Origin: Siphonodentalium dalli
Lineage: Eukaryota; Mollusca; Scaphopoda; Gadilida; Siphonodentaliidae
Length of the DNA stretch: 64,000 nt
NCBI GenBank assembly: GCA_032622095.1
Contig: CP136063.1
Coordinates: forward strand, 64,371,897 to 64,435,896
Reading direction: 5' to 3'
Position 1 is the stretch's first letter. The number at the start of each line of letters is the position of its first letter. The notes beneath the pieces were generated by a model, which searched no databases, was not told the origin of the DNA, and was given only the letters and a program-made list of their open reading frames with translations. Both the position numbers and the translations under genes were made by a program. Below, piece after piece: positions 34,201 through 48,200 of this stretch.

Positions 34201-37200
34201 ACCCCACGCAGCTGGATTTCTAGAGCTCGAGGTCAGCACGGGTCCCGACATATTCGTCGTCATTTCATATAAATTGGCATTTCTACCTAATTTCGAGGTA
34301 CAAGGACACTCTACAGAGATAACCCTCCACATTAGTTGATTCATATGTGTAGACAGTGCGACCGCTGGTAGTGTAAAGTCGCCCCACGCAGTTAAATTTT
34401 TTTTAAAACAGGTCATCACGGACTTCAATACGTCTATGTACAAACCGAACATTATCGCTATTATGGCCCGTTTTTTAGGGCTCCAGGACACCACACACGC
34501 ATAACCCACGAACATATCAGGTATGTCATTGTGGTCAACACATCAGCCCTAATTACAATTTAACCCCACGCAGCTGGATTTCTAGAGCAGGAGGTCAGCA
34601 CGGGTCCGGACATATTCGTCGTGATTTCATATAGATTGGCATTTCTACCTAATTTCGAGGTACCAGGACACTCTACAGACATATCCCTCCACATTAGTTG
34701 ATGCATATTTGTAGAGAGTGTGACCGCTGGTAGTGGAAAACCACCCCACGCAGTTGAAATTTGGTAAAAACAGGTCATCACGGACTTCAATACGTCTATG
34801 TACAAACCGAACATTATCGCTAGTATGGCCCGTTTTTAGGGCTCCAGGACACCACACACGCATAACCCACGAACATAACAGGCATGTCATTGTGGTCAAC
34901 ACATCATCCCTATTTACAATTTAACCCCACGCAGCTGGATTTCTAGAGCACGAGGTCAGCACGGGTCCCGACATATTCGTCGTGATTTCATATAAATTGG
35001 CATTTCTACCTAATTTCGAGGTACCAGGACACTCTACAGAGATAACCCTCCACATTAGTTGATTCATATGTGTAGACAGTGTGACCGCTGGTAGTGTAAA
35101 GCCGCCCCACGCAGTTGAAATTTGGTAAAAACAGGTCATCACGGACTTCAATACGTCTATGTACAAACCGAACATTATCGCTATTATGGCCCGTTTTTAG
35201 GGCTCCAGGACACCACACACGCATAACCCACGAACATAACAGGCATGTCATTGTGGTCAACACATCATCCCTATTTACAATTTAACCCCACGCAGCTGGA
35301 TTTCTAGAGCACGAGGTCAGCACGGGTCCCGACATATTCGTCGTGATTTCATATAAATTGGCATTTCTACCTAATTTCGAGGTACAAGGACACTCTACAG
35401 AGATAACCCTCCACATTAGTTGATTCATATGTGTAGACAGTGTGACCGCTGGTAGTGTAAAGCCGCCCCACGCAGTTGAATTTTTTTTTAAACAGGTCAT
35501 CACGGACTTCAATACGTCTATGTACAAACCGAACATTATCGCTATTATGGCCCGTTTTAGGGCTCCATGACACCACACACGCATAACCCACGAACATATC
35601 AGGTATGTCATTGTGGTCAACACATCAGCCCTAATTACAATTTAACCCCAAGCAGCTGGATTTCTAGAGCAGGAGGTCAGCACGGGTCCGGACATATTCG
35701 TCGTGATTTCATATAGATTGGCATTTCTACCTAATTTCGAGGTACCAGGACACTCTGCAGACATATCCTTCCACATTAGTTGATGCATATTTGTAGAGTG
35801 TGACCGCTGGTAGTGGAAAACCACCCACGCAGTTGAAATTTGGCAAAAGCAGGTCATCACGGACTTCAATACTTCTATGTACAAACCGAACATGATCGCT
35901 ATTATGGCCCGTATTTAGGGCTCCAGGACACCACAAACGCATAACCCGCGAACATAACAGGCATGTCATTGTGGTCAACACATCAGCCCTATTTACAATT
36001 TAACCCCACGCAGCTGGATTTCTAGAGCACGAGGTCAGCACGGGTCCCGACATATTCTTCGTGATTTCATATAAATTGGCATTTCTACCTAATTTCGAGG
36101 TACCAGGACACTCTACAGAGATAACCCTCCACATTAGTTGATTCATATGTGTAGACAGTGTGACCGATGGTAGTGTAAAGCCGCCCCACGCAGTTGAAAT
36201 TTGGTAAAAACAGGTCATCACGGACTTCAATACGTCTATGTACAAACCGAACATTATCGCTATTATGGCCCGTTTTTAGGGCTCCAGGACACCACACACG
36301 CATAACCCACGAACATATCAGGCATGTCATTGTGGTCAACACATCATCCCTATTTACAATTTAACCCCACGCAGCTGGATTTCTAGAGCTGGAGGTCAGC
36401 ACGGGTCCCGACATATTCGTCGTCATTTCATATAAATTGGCATTTCTACCTAATTTCGAGGTACAAGGACACTCTACAGAGATAACCCTCCACATTAGTT
36501 GATTCATATGTGTAGACAGTGCGACCGCTGGTAGTGTAAAGTCGCCCCACGCAGTTAAAAAAAATTTAAAAACAGGTCATCACGGACTTCAATACGTCTA
36601 TGTACAAACCGAACATTATCGCTATTATGGCCCGTTTTTAGGGCTCCAGGACACCACACACGCATAACCCACGAACATATCAGGTATGTCATTGTGGTCA
36701 ACACATCAGCCCTAATTACAATTTAACCCCACGCAGCTGGATTTCTAGAGCAGGAGGTCAGCACGGGTCCGGACATATTCGTCGTGATTTCATATAGATT
36801 GGCATTTCTACCTAATTTCGAGGTACCAGGACACTCTACAGACATATCCCTCCACATTAGTTGATGCATATTTGTAGAGAGTGTGACCGCTGGTAGTGGA
36901 AAACCACCCACGCAGTTGAAATTTGGCAAAAGCAGGTAATCACGGACTTCAATACGTCTATGTACAAACCGAACATGATCGCTATTATGGCCCGTTTTTA
37001 GGGCTCCAGGACACCACACACGCATAACCCGCGAACATAACAGGCATCTCATTGTGGTCAACACATCAGCCATATTTACAATTTAACCCCACGCAGCTGG
37101 ATTTCTAGAGCACGAGGTCAGCACGGGTCCCGACATATTCTTCGTGATTTCATATAAATTGGCATTTCTACCTAATTTCGAGGTACCATCCACTCTACAG

Positions 37201-38007
37201 AGATATCCCTCCACATTAGTTGATGCATATGTGTAGAGAGTGTGACCGCTGGTAGTGGAAAACCACCCCACGCTGTTGAAATTTGTTAAAAACAGGTCAT
37301 CACGGACTTCAATACGTCTATGTACAAACCGAACATGATCGCTATTATGGCCCGTTTTTAGGGCTCCAGGACACCACACACGCATAACCCACGAACATAT
37401 CAGGCATGTCATTGTGGTCAGCACATCATCCCAATTTACAATTTAACCCCACGCAGCTGGGTTTCTAGAGCACGAGGTCAGCACGGGTCCCGACATATTC
37501 GTCGTGATTTCATATAAATTGGCATTTCTACCTAATTTCGAGGTACCAGGACACTCTACAGAGATATCCCTCCACATTAGTTGATTCATATGTGTAGACA
37601 GTGTGACCGCTGGTAGTGTAAAGCCGCCCCACGCAGTTGAAATTTGGTAAAAACAGGTCATCACGGACTTCAATACGTCTATGTACAAACCGAACATTAT
37701 CGCTATTATGGCCCGTTTTTAGGGCTCCAGGACACCACACACGCATAACCCACGAACATATCAGGCATGTCATTGTGGTCAGCACATCATCCCAATTTAC
37801 AATTTAACCCCACGCAGCTGGGTTTCTAGAGCACGAGGTCAGCACGGGTCTGGACATATTCGTCGTGATTTCATATAAATTGGCATTTCTACCTAATTTC
37901 GAGGTACCAGGACACTCTACAGAGATAACCCTCCACATTAGTTGATTCATATGTGTAGACAGTGTGACCGTTGGTAGTGTAAAGCCGCCCCACGCAGTTG
38001 AAATTTC
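28244..38007 (-). repeat. Satellite array 1, 361-bp monomers, about 27 copies
   Basis: 'ccccacgcagctgg' marks each monomer about every 361 bp (for example 30,601 and 30,962). Inside each monomer a diverged second half starts at 'ccccacgcagttg' 180 bp later (30,781), so the monomer is an ancient 180 + 181 bp dimer. Monomers are near-identical, with variant types such as 'tagtggaaaaccacc' and 'tagtgtaaagccgcc'. Blocks of monomers are duplicated: rare variants recur at 2,525 bp (28,499 to 31,024; 29,154 to 31,679), 2,164 bp (33,118 to 35,282) and 722 bp (30,302 to 31,024). All 60-116 residue ORFs in the array are by-products. The minus strand label is relative to array 2. Confidence 0.97.
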
Positions 38008-38306
38008 TTATTAACTCGAGATGAGTACTAATAACTGCCGTAATATGCTCTGGATGTGTACTCCAAATCTATTCAAACAGACAAGGATGGATAACTCTAA
38101 AATCAAGTGGTAATTTTAACGCAATTTTGACTGAGTTCTGGGCCAGATAGTATTCCCGATAATGAAAAATAATATATTTCTAAAATCGATATCTAACAAA
38201 TCTGAGCTTTGATGGGTGACTTCCTCAACTCGAATAAAATATTTTTGACCTGCGAAGACATTGAAATAGTAGTTGAGAGGAGTTTTATCGGATTGAGTAC
38301 CTTTAA
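38008..38306 (-). mobile_element. Half copy of the TTAA foldback element at the inner edge of array 1
   Basis: Reverse complement of about 63,035-63,347. It starts inside the element ('ttattaactcgagatgagta') exactly where the satellite stops and runs to the terminus 'cggattgagtacct' followed by TTAA (38,303-38,306). The second arm of the element is missing, replaced by satellite DNA. Confidence 0.85.
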
Positions 38307-39097
38307 TGTACCGGTATAATTATGATTCTAAGTGAATGTGAGAATCCAATCACTAAAGAAAGGATCTGAAATGTTGCATTTTTTTTTTTTTTTTTGCAGC
38401 ATTTTGTTATATCTGCCCCTTATTATTTATACTGATTATATCATTGATATAAAAGTATCAAGAGAATCCACAGAGATGCCATTGCTAATGGTATATATAT
38501 AGGTGGTGATCCCCATTTAAAAATTGGTCGACCGGTGTCCCTCAATAAAAAATATAAAGTATGGCTAATAACTTCAATTACCATAGTTATTTCAAATTGA
38601 CAACATCGCTGATTTCCAAGCACTATTTGTTATTAAAATTTCGCGCTTATTCTACTGTATTTAATAAGTAAACTGTAGAATTCTGGTCTGTCAGGACAGC
38701 AACCAAACAAGAACGTTGTGAAAATGTTTTCATTATATCTTTCATTGAATGTTAAAATTATGACTTGGACATAATACCAAGTTTCAATCTGAATATTTCC
38801 ACCAGATCATTCGATATGGTGACCGTTACTTTTGCACTGTGTTAACAAATTATCTACGAATACTCTGTATATGTTAATATGGCATCACAACAGAACTTCA
38901 CGGCCTATAATATAATTATCGGCTTAAAATGTAAATTTGTAAAGAATCCGGACGGAACACATTCCATTTATAGTGGTCTAATTTATTTATTGCTGAGTAT
39001 CATTCAGCTCAATAATTGGGACAGATTAGTGGCGACCGACATCTTATGCGTATAAAATATAAAAATTACAGTCCTATTTGAGGGGGGGGGGGTCCAA
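38307..39097. other. Non-satellite sequence between the two arrays
   Basis: AT-rich sequence with a T run at about 38,380-38,395 and a G run near 39,082-39,091. No gene, RNA or repeat family is recognised. Confidence 0.5.
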
Positions 39098-39205
39098 TCC
39101 CAGATTCCCAGGAAATAAATCAGCAAATCCCAGTTCCCAGGAAAAAAATATGCCATTTCCCAGCTCCCAGGAATTAAAAGCAAATCCCAGTTCCCAGTAA
39201 AAAAA
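39098..39205. repeat. Four imperfect units around 'aaatcccagttcccagga'
   Basis: Unit length about 28-30 bp: 'cccagattcccaggaaata', 'cccagttcccaggaaaaa', 'cccagctcccaggaatt', 'cccagttcccagtaaaa'. It directly borders the start of satellite array 2. Confidence 0.8.
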
Positions 39206-39208
39206 AGC

Positions 39209-42200
39209 CTCTGTAGAGTGTCCTGGTACCTCGAAATTAGGTAGAAATGCCAATCTATATGAAATCACGACGAATATGTCGGGACCCGTGCTGACCTCGT
39301 GCACTAGAAATCCAGCTGCGTGGGGTTAAATTGTAATTAGGGCTGATGTGTTGACCACAATGACATACCTGCTATGTTCGTGGGTTATGCGTGTGGAGTG
39401 TCCTGGAGCCCTAAAAACGGGCTATAATAGCGATAATGTTCGGTTTGTACATAGACGTATTGAAGTACGTGATGACCTACTTTTACCAAATTTCAACTGC
39501 GTGGGGTGGTTTTCCAATACCAGCGGTCACACTCTCTACAAATATGAGTCAACTAATGTGAAGGGATATCTCTGTAGAGTGTCCTGGTACCTCGAAATTA
39601 GGTAGAAATGCCAATCTATATGAAATCACGACGAATATGTCGGGACCCGTGCTGACCTCGTGCACTAGAAATCCAGCTGCGTGGGGTTAAATTGTAAATA
39701 TGGCTGATGTGTTGACCACAATGACATGCCTGTTATGTTCGCGGGTTATGCGTGTGTGGTGTCTTGGAGCCCTAAAAACGGGCCATAATAGCGATCATGT
39801 TCGGTTTGTACATAGAAGTATTGAATTCCGTGAAGACCTGCTTTTGCCAAATTTCAACTGCGTGGGTGGTTTTCCACTACCAGCGGTCACACTCTCTACA
39901 AATATGCATCAACTAATGTGGAGGGATATCTCTGTAGAGTGTCCTGGTACCTCGAAATTAGGTAGAAATGCCAATCTATATGAAATCACGACGAATATGT
40001 CCGGACCCGTGCTGACCTCGTGCTCTAGAAATCCAGCTGCGTGGGGTTAAATTGTATATAGGGATGATGTGTTGACCACAATGACATGCCTGATATGTTC
40101 GTGGGTTATGCGTGTGTGGTGTCCTGGAGCCCTAAAAACGGGCCATAATAGCGATAATGTTCGGTTTGTACATAGACGTATTGAAGTCCGTGATGACCTG
40201 TTTTTACCAAATTTCAACTGCGTGGGGCGGCTTTACACTACCAGCGGTCACACTGTCTACACATATGAATCAACTAATGTGGAGGGTTATCTCTGTAGAG
40301 TGTCCTGGTACCTCGAAATTAGGTAGAAATGCCAATTTATATGAAATCACGACCAATATGTCGGGACCCGTGCTGACCTCGTGCTCTAGAAATACAGCTG
40401 CGTGGGGTTAAATTGTAAATAGAGATGATGTGTTGACCACAATGACATACCTGATATGTTCGTGGGTTATGCGTGTGTGGTGTCCTGGAGCCCTAAAAAC
40501 GGGCCATAATAGCGATAATGTTCGGTTTGTACATAGACGTATTGAAGTCCGTGATGACCTGTTTTTACCAAATTTCAACTGCGTGGGGCGGCTTTACACT
40601 ACCAGCGGTCACACTGTCTACACATATGAATCAACTAATGTGGAGGGTTATCTCTGTAGAGTGTCCTGGTACCTCGAAATTAGGTAGAAATGCCAATTTA
40701 TATGAAATCACGACGAATATGTCGGGACCCGTGCTGACCTCGTGCTCTAGAAATCCAGCTCCGTGGGGTTAAATTGTAAATAGGGATGATGTGTTGACCA
40801 CAATGACATGCCTGTTATGTTCGTGGGTTATGCGTGTGTGGTGCCCTGGAGCCCTTAAAACGGACCATACTAGCGATAATGTTCGGTTTGTACATAGACG
40901 TATTGAAGTCCGTGATGACCTGTTTTTACCAAATTTCAACTGCGTGGGGTGGTTTTCCACTATCAGCGGTCACACTCTCTACACATATGCATCAACTAAT
41001 GTGGAGGGATATCTCTGTAGAGTGTCCTGGTACCTCGAAATTAGGTAGAAATGCCAATTTAAATGAAATCACGACGAATATGTCCAGACCCGTGCTGACC
41101 TCGTGCTCTAGAAATCCAGCTGCGTGGGGTTAAATTGTAAATAGGGATGATGTGTTGACCACAATGACATGCCTGATATGTTCGTGGGTTATGCGTGTGT
41201 GGTGTCCTGGAGCCCTAAAAACGGGCCATAATATAGCGATAATGTTCGGTTTGTACATAGACGTATTGAAGTCCGTGATGACCTGTTTTTACCAAATTTC
41301 AACTGCGTGGGGCGGCTTTACACTACCAGCGGTCACACTGTCTACACATATGAATCAACTAATGTGGAGGGTTATCTCTGTAGAGTGTCCTGGTACCTCG
41401 AAATTAGGTAGAAATGCCAATTTATATGAAATCACGACGAATATGTCGGGACCCGTGCTGACCTCGTGCTCTAGAAATCCAGCTGCGTGGGGTTAAATTG
41501 TAAATAGGGATGATGTGTTGACCACAATGACATGACTGATATGTTCGTGGGTTATGCGTGTGTGGTGTCCTGGAGCCCTAAAAACGGGCCATACTAGCGA
41601 TAATGTTCGGTTTGTACATAGACGTATTGAAGTCCGTGATGACCTGTTTTTACCAAATTTCAACTGCGTGGGGTGGTTTTCCACTACCAGCGGTCACACT
41701 CTCTACACATATGCATCAACTAATGTGGAGGGATATCTCTGTAGAGTGTCCTGGTACCTCGAAATTAGGTAGAAATGCCAATTTATATGAAATCACGACG
41801 AATATGTCCAGACCCGTGCTGACCTCGTGCTCTAGAAATCCAGCTGCGTGGGGTTAAATTGTAAATAGGGTTGATGTGTTGACCACAATGACATGCCTGA
41901 TATGTTCGTGGGTTATGCGTGTGTGGTGTCCTGGAGCCCTAAAAACGGGCCATAATATAGCGATAATGTTCGGTTTGTACATAGACGTATTGAAGTCCGT
42001 GATGACCTGTTTTTACCAAATTTCAACTGCGTGGGGCGGCTTTACACTACCAGCGGTCACACTGTCTACACATATGAATCAACTAATGTGGAGGGTTATC
42101 TCTGTAGAGTGTCCTGGTACCTCGAAATTAGGTAGAAATGCCAATTTATATGAAATCACGACGAATATGTCGGGACCCGTGCTGACCTCGTGCTCTAGAA

Positions 42201-45200
42201 ATCCAGCTGCGTGGGGTTAAATTGTAAATAGGGATGATGTGTTGACCACAATGACATGCCTGATATGTTCGTGGGTTATGCGTGTGTGTTGTCCTGGAGC
42301 CCTAAAAACGGGCCATAATAGCGATAATGTTCGGTTTGTACATAGACGTATTGAAGTCCGTGATGACCTGTTTTTACCAAATTTCAACTGCGTGGGGCGG
42401 CTTTACACTACCAGCGGTCACACTGTCTACACATATGCATCAACTAATGTGGAGGGATATCTCTGTAGAGTGTCCTGGTACCTCGAAATTAGGTAGAAAT
42501 GCCAATTTATATAAAATCACGACGAATATGTCGGGACCCGTGCTGACCTCGTGCTCTAGAAATCCAGCTGCGTGGGGTTAAATTGTAAATAGGGATGATG
42601 TGTTGACCACAATGACATGCCTGTTATGTTCGTGGGTTATGCGTGTGTGGTGTCCTGGAGCCCTAAAAACGGGCCATACTAGCGATAATGTTCGGTTTGT
42701 ACATAGACGTATTGAAGTCCGTGATGACCTGTTTTTACCAAATTTCAACTGCGTGGGGCGGCTTTACACTACCAGCGGTCACACTGTCTACACATATGAA
42801 TCAACTAATGTGGAGGGTTATCTCTGTAGAGTGTCCTGGTACCTCGAAATTAGGTAGAAATGCCAATTTATATGAAATCACGACCAATATGTCGGGACCC
42901 GTGCTGACCTCGTGCTCTAGAAATCCAGCTGCGTGGGGTTAAATTGTATATAGCGATGATGTGTTGACCACAATGACATGCCTGTTATGTTCGTGGGTTA
43001 TGCGTGTGTGGTGTCCTGGAGCCCTAAAAACGGGCCATACTAGCGATAATGTTCGGTTTGTACATAGACGTATTGAAGTCCGTGATGACCTGTTTTTACC
43101 AAATTTCAACTGCGTGGGGTGGTTTTCCACTACCAGCGGTCACACTCTCTACACATATGCATCAACTAATGTGGAGGGATATCTCTGTAGAGTGTCCTGG
43201 TACCTCGAAATTAGGTAGAAATGCCAATTTATATTAAATCACGACGAATATGTCGGGACCCGTGCTGACCTCGTGCTCTAGAAATCCAGCTGCGTGGGGT
43301 TAAATTGTAAATAGGGATGATGTGTTGACCACAATGACATGCCTGTTATGTTCGTGGGTTATGCGTGTGTGGTGTCCTGGAGCCCTAAAAACGGGCCATA
43401 CTAGCGATAATGTTCGGTTTGTACATAGACGTATTGAAGTCCGTGATGACCTGTTTTTACCAAATTTCAACTGCGTGGGGTGGTTTTCCACTAACAGCGG
43501 TCACACTCTCTACACATATGCATCAACTAATGTGGAGGGATATCTCTGTAGAGTGTCCTGGTACCTCGAAATTAGGTAGAAATGCCAATTTATATGAAAT
43601 CACGACGAATATGTCGGGACCCGTGCTGACCTCGTGCTCTAGAAATCCAGCTGCGTGGGGTTAAATTGTAAATAGGGATGATGTGTTGACCACAATGACA
43701 TGCCTGTTATGTTCGTGGGTTATGCGTGTGTAGTGTCCTGGAGCCCTAAAAACGGGCCATACTAGCGATAATGTTCGGTTTGTACATAGACGTATTGAAG
43801 TCCGTGATGACCTGTTTTTACCAAATTTCAACTGCGTGGGGTGGTTTTCCACTACCAGCGGTCACACTCTCTACACATATGCATCAACTAATGTGGAGGG
43901 ATATCTCTGTAGAGTGTCCTGGTACCTCGAAATTAGGTAGAAATGCCAATTTATATGAAATCACGACGAATATGTCGGGACCCGTGCTGACCTCGTGCTC
44001 TAGAAATCCAGCTGCGTGGGGTTAAATTGTAAATAGGGATGATGTGTTGACCACAATGACATGCCTGTTATGTTCGTGGGTTATGCGTATGTGGTGTCCT
44101 GGAGCCCTAAAAACGGGCCATACTAGCGATAATGTTCGGTTTGTACATAGACGTATTGAAGTCCGTGATGACCTGTTTTTACCAAATTCAACTGCGTGGG
44201 GTGGTTTTCCACTACCAGCGGTCACACTCTCTACACATATGCATCAACTAATGTGGAGGGATATCTCTGTAGAGTGTCCTGGTACCTCGAAATTAGGTAG
44301 AAATGCCAATTTATATTAAATCACGACGAATATGTCGGGACCCGTGCTGACCTCGTGCTCTAGAAATCCAGCTGCGTGGGGTTAAATTGTAAATAGGGAT
44401 GATGTGTTGACCACAATGACATGCCTGTTAAGTTCGTGGGTTATGCGTGTGTGGTGTCCTGGAGCCCTAAAAACGGGCCATACTAGCGATAATGTTCGGT
44501 TTGTACATAGACGTATTGAAGTCCGTGATGACCTGTTTTTACCAAATTTCAACTGCGTGGGGTGGTTTTCCACTACCAGCGGTCACACTCTCTACACATA
44601 TGCATCAACTAATGTGGAGGGATATCTCTGTAGAGTGTCCTGGTACCTCGAAATTAGGTAGAAATGCCAATTTATATGAAATCACGACGAATATGTCGGG
44701 ACCCGTGCTGACCTCGTGCTCTAGAAATCCAGCTGCGTGGGGTTAAATTGTAAATAGGGATGATGTGTTGACCACAATGACATGCCTGTTATGTTCGTGG
44801 GTTATGCGTGTGTAGTGTCCTGGAGCCCTAAAAACGGGCCATACTAGCGATAATGTTCGGTTTGTACATAGACGTATTGAAGTCCGTGATGACCTGTTTT
44901 TACCAAATTTCAACTGCGTGGGGTGGTTTTCCACTACCAGCGGTCACACTCTCTACACATATGCATCAACTAATGTGGAGGGATATCTCTGTAGAGTGTC
45001 CTGGTACCTCGAAATTAGGTAGAAATGCCAATTTATATGAAATCACGACGAATATGTCGGGACCCGTGCTGACCTCGTGCTCTAGAAATCCAGCTGCGTG
45101 GGGTTAAATTGTAAATAGGGATGATGTGTTGACCACAATGACATGCCTGTTATGTTCGTGGGTTATGCGTATGTGGTGTCCTGGAGCCCTAAAAACGGGC

Positions 45201-48200
45201 CATACTAGCGATAATGTTCGGTTTGTACATAGACGTATTGAAGTCCGTGATGACCTGTTTTTACCAAATTCAACTGCGTGGGGTGGTTTTCCACTACCAG
45301 CGGTCACACTCTCTACACATATGCATCAACTAATGTGGAGGGATATCTCTGTAGAGTGTCCTGGTACCTCGAAATTAGGTAGAAATGCCAATTTATATTA
45401 AATCACGACGAATATGTCGGGACCCGTGCTGACCTCGTGCTCTAGAAATCCAGCTGCGTGGGGTTAAATTGTAAATAGGGATGATGTGTTGACCACAATG
45501 ACATGCCTGTTAAGTTCGTGGGTTATGCGTGTGTGGTGTCCTGGAGCCCTAAAAACGGGCCATACTAGCGATAATGTTCGGTTTGTACATAGACGTATTG
45601 AAGTCCGTGATGACCTGTTTTTACCAAATTTCAACTGCGTGGGGTGGTTTTCCACTACCAGCGGTCACACTCTCTACACATATGCATCAACTAATGTGGA
45701 GGGATATCTCTGTAGAGTGTCCTGGTACCTCGAAATTAGGTAGAAATGCCAATTTATATGAAATCACGACGAATATGTCGGGACCCGTGCTGACCTCGTG
45801 CTCTAGAAATCCAGCTGCGTGGGGTTAAATTGTAAATAGGGATGATGTGTTGACCACAATGACATGCCTGTTATGTTCGTGGGTTATGCGTGTGTGGTGT
45901 CCTGGAGCCCTAAAAACGGGCCATACTAGCGATAATGTTCGGTTTGTACATAGACGTATTGAAGTCCGTGACGACCTGTTTTTACCAAATTTCAACTGCG
46001 TGGGGTGGTTTTCCACTACCAGCGGTCACACTCTCTACACATATGCATCAACTAATGTGGAGGGATATCTCTGTAGAGTGTCCTGGTACCTCGAAATTAG
46101 GTAGAAATGCCAATTTATATGAAATCACGACGAATATGTCGGGACCCGTGCTGACCTCGTGCTCTAGAAATCCAGCTGCGTGGGGTTAAATTGTAAATAG
46201 GGATGATGTGTTGACCACAATGACATGACTGATATGTTCGTGGGTTATGCGTGTGTGGTGTCCTGGAGCCCTAAAAACGGGCCATAATAGCGATAATATT
46301 CGGTTTGTACATAGACGTATTGAAGTCCGTGATGACCTGTTTTTACCAAATTTCAACTGCGTGGGGTGGTTTTCCACTACCAGCGGTCACACTCTCTACA
46401 CATATGCATCAACTAATGTGGAGGGATATCTCTGTAGAGTGTCCTGGTACCTCGAAATTAGGTAGAAATGCCAATTTATATGAAATCACGACGAATATGT
46501 CGGGACCCGTGCTGACCTCGTGCTCTAGAAATCCAGCTGCGTGGGGTTAAATTGTAAATAGGGATGATGTGTTGACCACAATGACATGCCTGTTATGTTC
46601 GTGGGTTATGCGTATGTGGTGTCCTGGAGCCCTAAAAACGGGCCATACTAGCGATAATGTTCGGTTTGTACATAGACGTATTGAAGTCCGTGATGACCTG
46701 TTTTTACCAAATTCAACTGCGTGGGGTGGTTTTCCACTACCAGCGGTCACACTCTCTACACATATGCATCAACTAATGTGGAGGGATATCTCTGTAGAGT
46801 GTCCTGGTACCTCGAAATTAGGTAGAAATGCCAATTTATATTAAATCACGACGAATATGTCGGGACCCGTGCTGACCTCGTGCTCTAGAAATCCAGCTGC
46901 GTGGGGTTAAATTGTAAATAGGGATGATGTGTTGACCACAATGACATGCCTGTTAAGTTCGTGGGTTATGCGTGTGTGGTGTCCTGGAGCCCTAAAAACG
47001 GGCCATACTAGCGATAATGTTCGGTTTGTACATAGACGTATTGAAGTCCGTGATGACCTGTTTTTACCAAATTTCAACTGCGTGGGGTGGTTTTCCACTA
47101 CCAGCGGTCACACTCTCTACACATATGCATCAACTAATGTGGAGGGATATCTCTGTAGAGTGTCCTGGTACCTCGAAATTAGGTAGAAATGCCAATTTAT
47201 ATGAAATCACGACGAATATGTCGGGACCCGTGCTGACCTCGTGCTCTAGAAATCCAGCTGCGTGGGGTTAAATTGTAAATAGGGATGATGTGTTGACCAC
47301 AATGACATGCCTGTTATGTTCGTGGGTTATGCGTGTGTGGTGTCCTGGAGCCCTAAAAACGGGCCATACTAGCGATAATGTTCGGTTTGTACATAGACGT
47401 ATTGAAGTCCGTGACGACCTGTTTTTACCAAATTTCAACTGCGTGGGGTGGTTTTCCACTACCAGCGGTCACACTCTCTACACATATGCATCAACTAATG
47501 TGGAGGGATATCTCTGTAGAGTGTCCTGGTACCTCGAAATTAGGTAGAAATGCCAATTTATATGAAATCACGACGAATATGTCGGGACCCGTGCTGACCT
47601 CGTGCTCTAGAAATCCAGCTGCGTGGGGTTAAATTGTAAATAGGGATGATGTGTTGACCACAATGACATGACTGATATGTTCGTGGGTTATGCGTGTGTG
47701 GTGTCCTGGAGCCCTAAAAACGGGCCATAATAGCGATAATATTCGGTTTGTACATAGACGTATTGAAGTCCGTGATGACCTGTTTTTACCAAATTTCAAC
47801 TGCGTGGGGCGGCTTTACACTACCAGCGGTCACACTGTCTACACATATGAATCAACTAATGTGGAGGGTTATCTCTGTAGAGTGTCCTGGTACCTCGAAA
47901 TTAGGTAGAAATGCCAATTTATATGAAATCACGACCAATATGTCGGGACCCGTGCTGACCTCGTGCTCTAGAAATCCAGCTGCGTGGGGTTAAATTGTAA
48001 ATAGGGATGATGTGTTGACCACAATGACATACCTGGTATGTTCGTGGGTTATGCGTGTGTGGTGTCCTGGAGCCCTAAAAACGGGCCATAATAGCGATAA
48101 TGTTCGGTTTGTACATAGACGTATTGAAGTCCGTGATGACCTGTTTTTACCAACTTTCAACTGCGTGGGGCGGCTTTACACTACCAGCGGTCACACTCTC

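Noticed and set aside
28244-38007. CRISPR-like array
   Set aside because: The repeats are contiguous 361-bp monomers with no short repeat/variable spacer pattern, and the context is eukaryotic.
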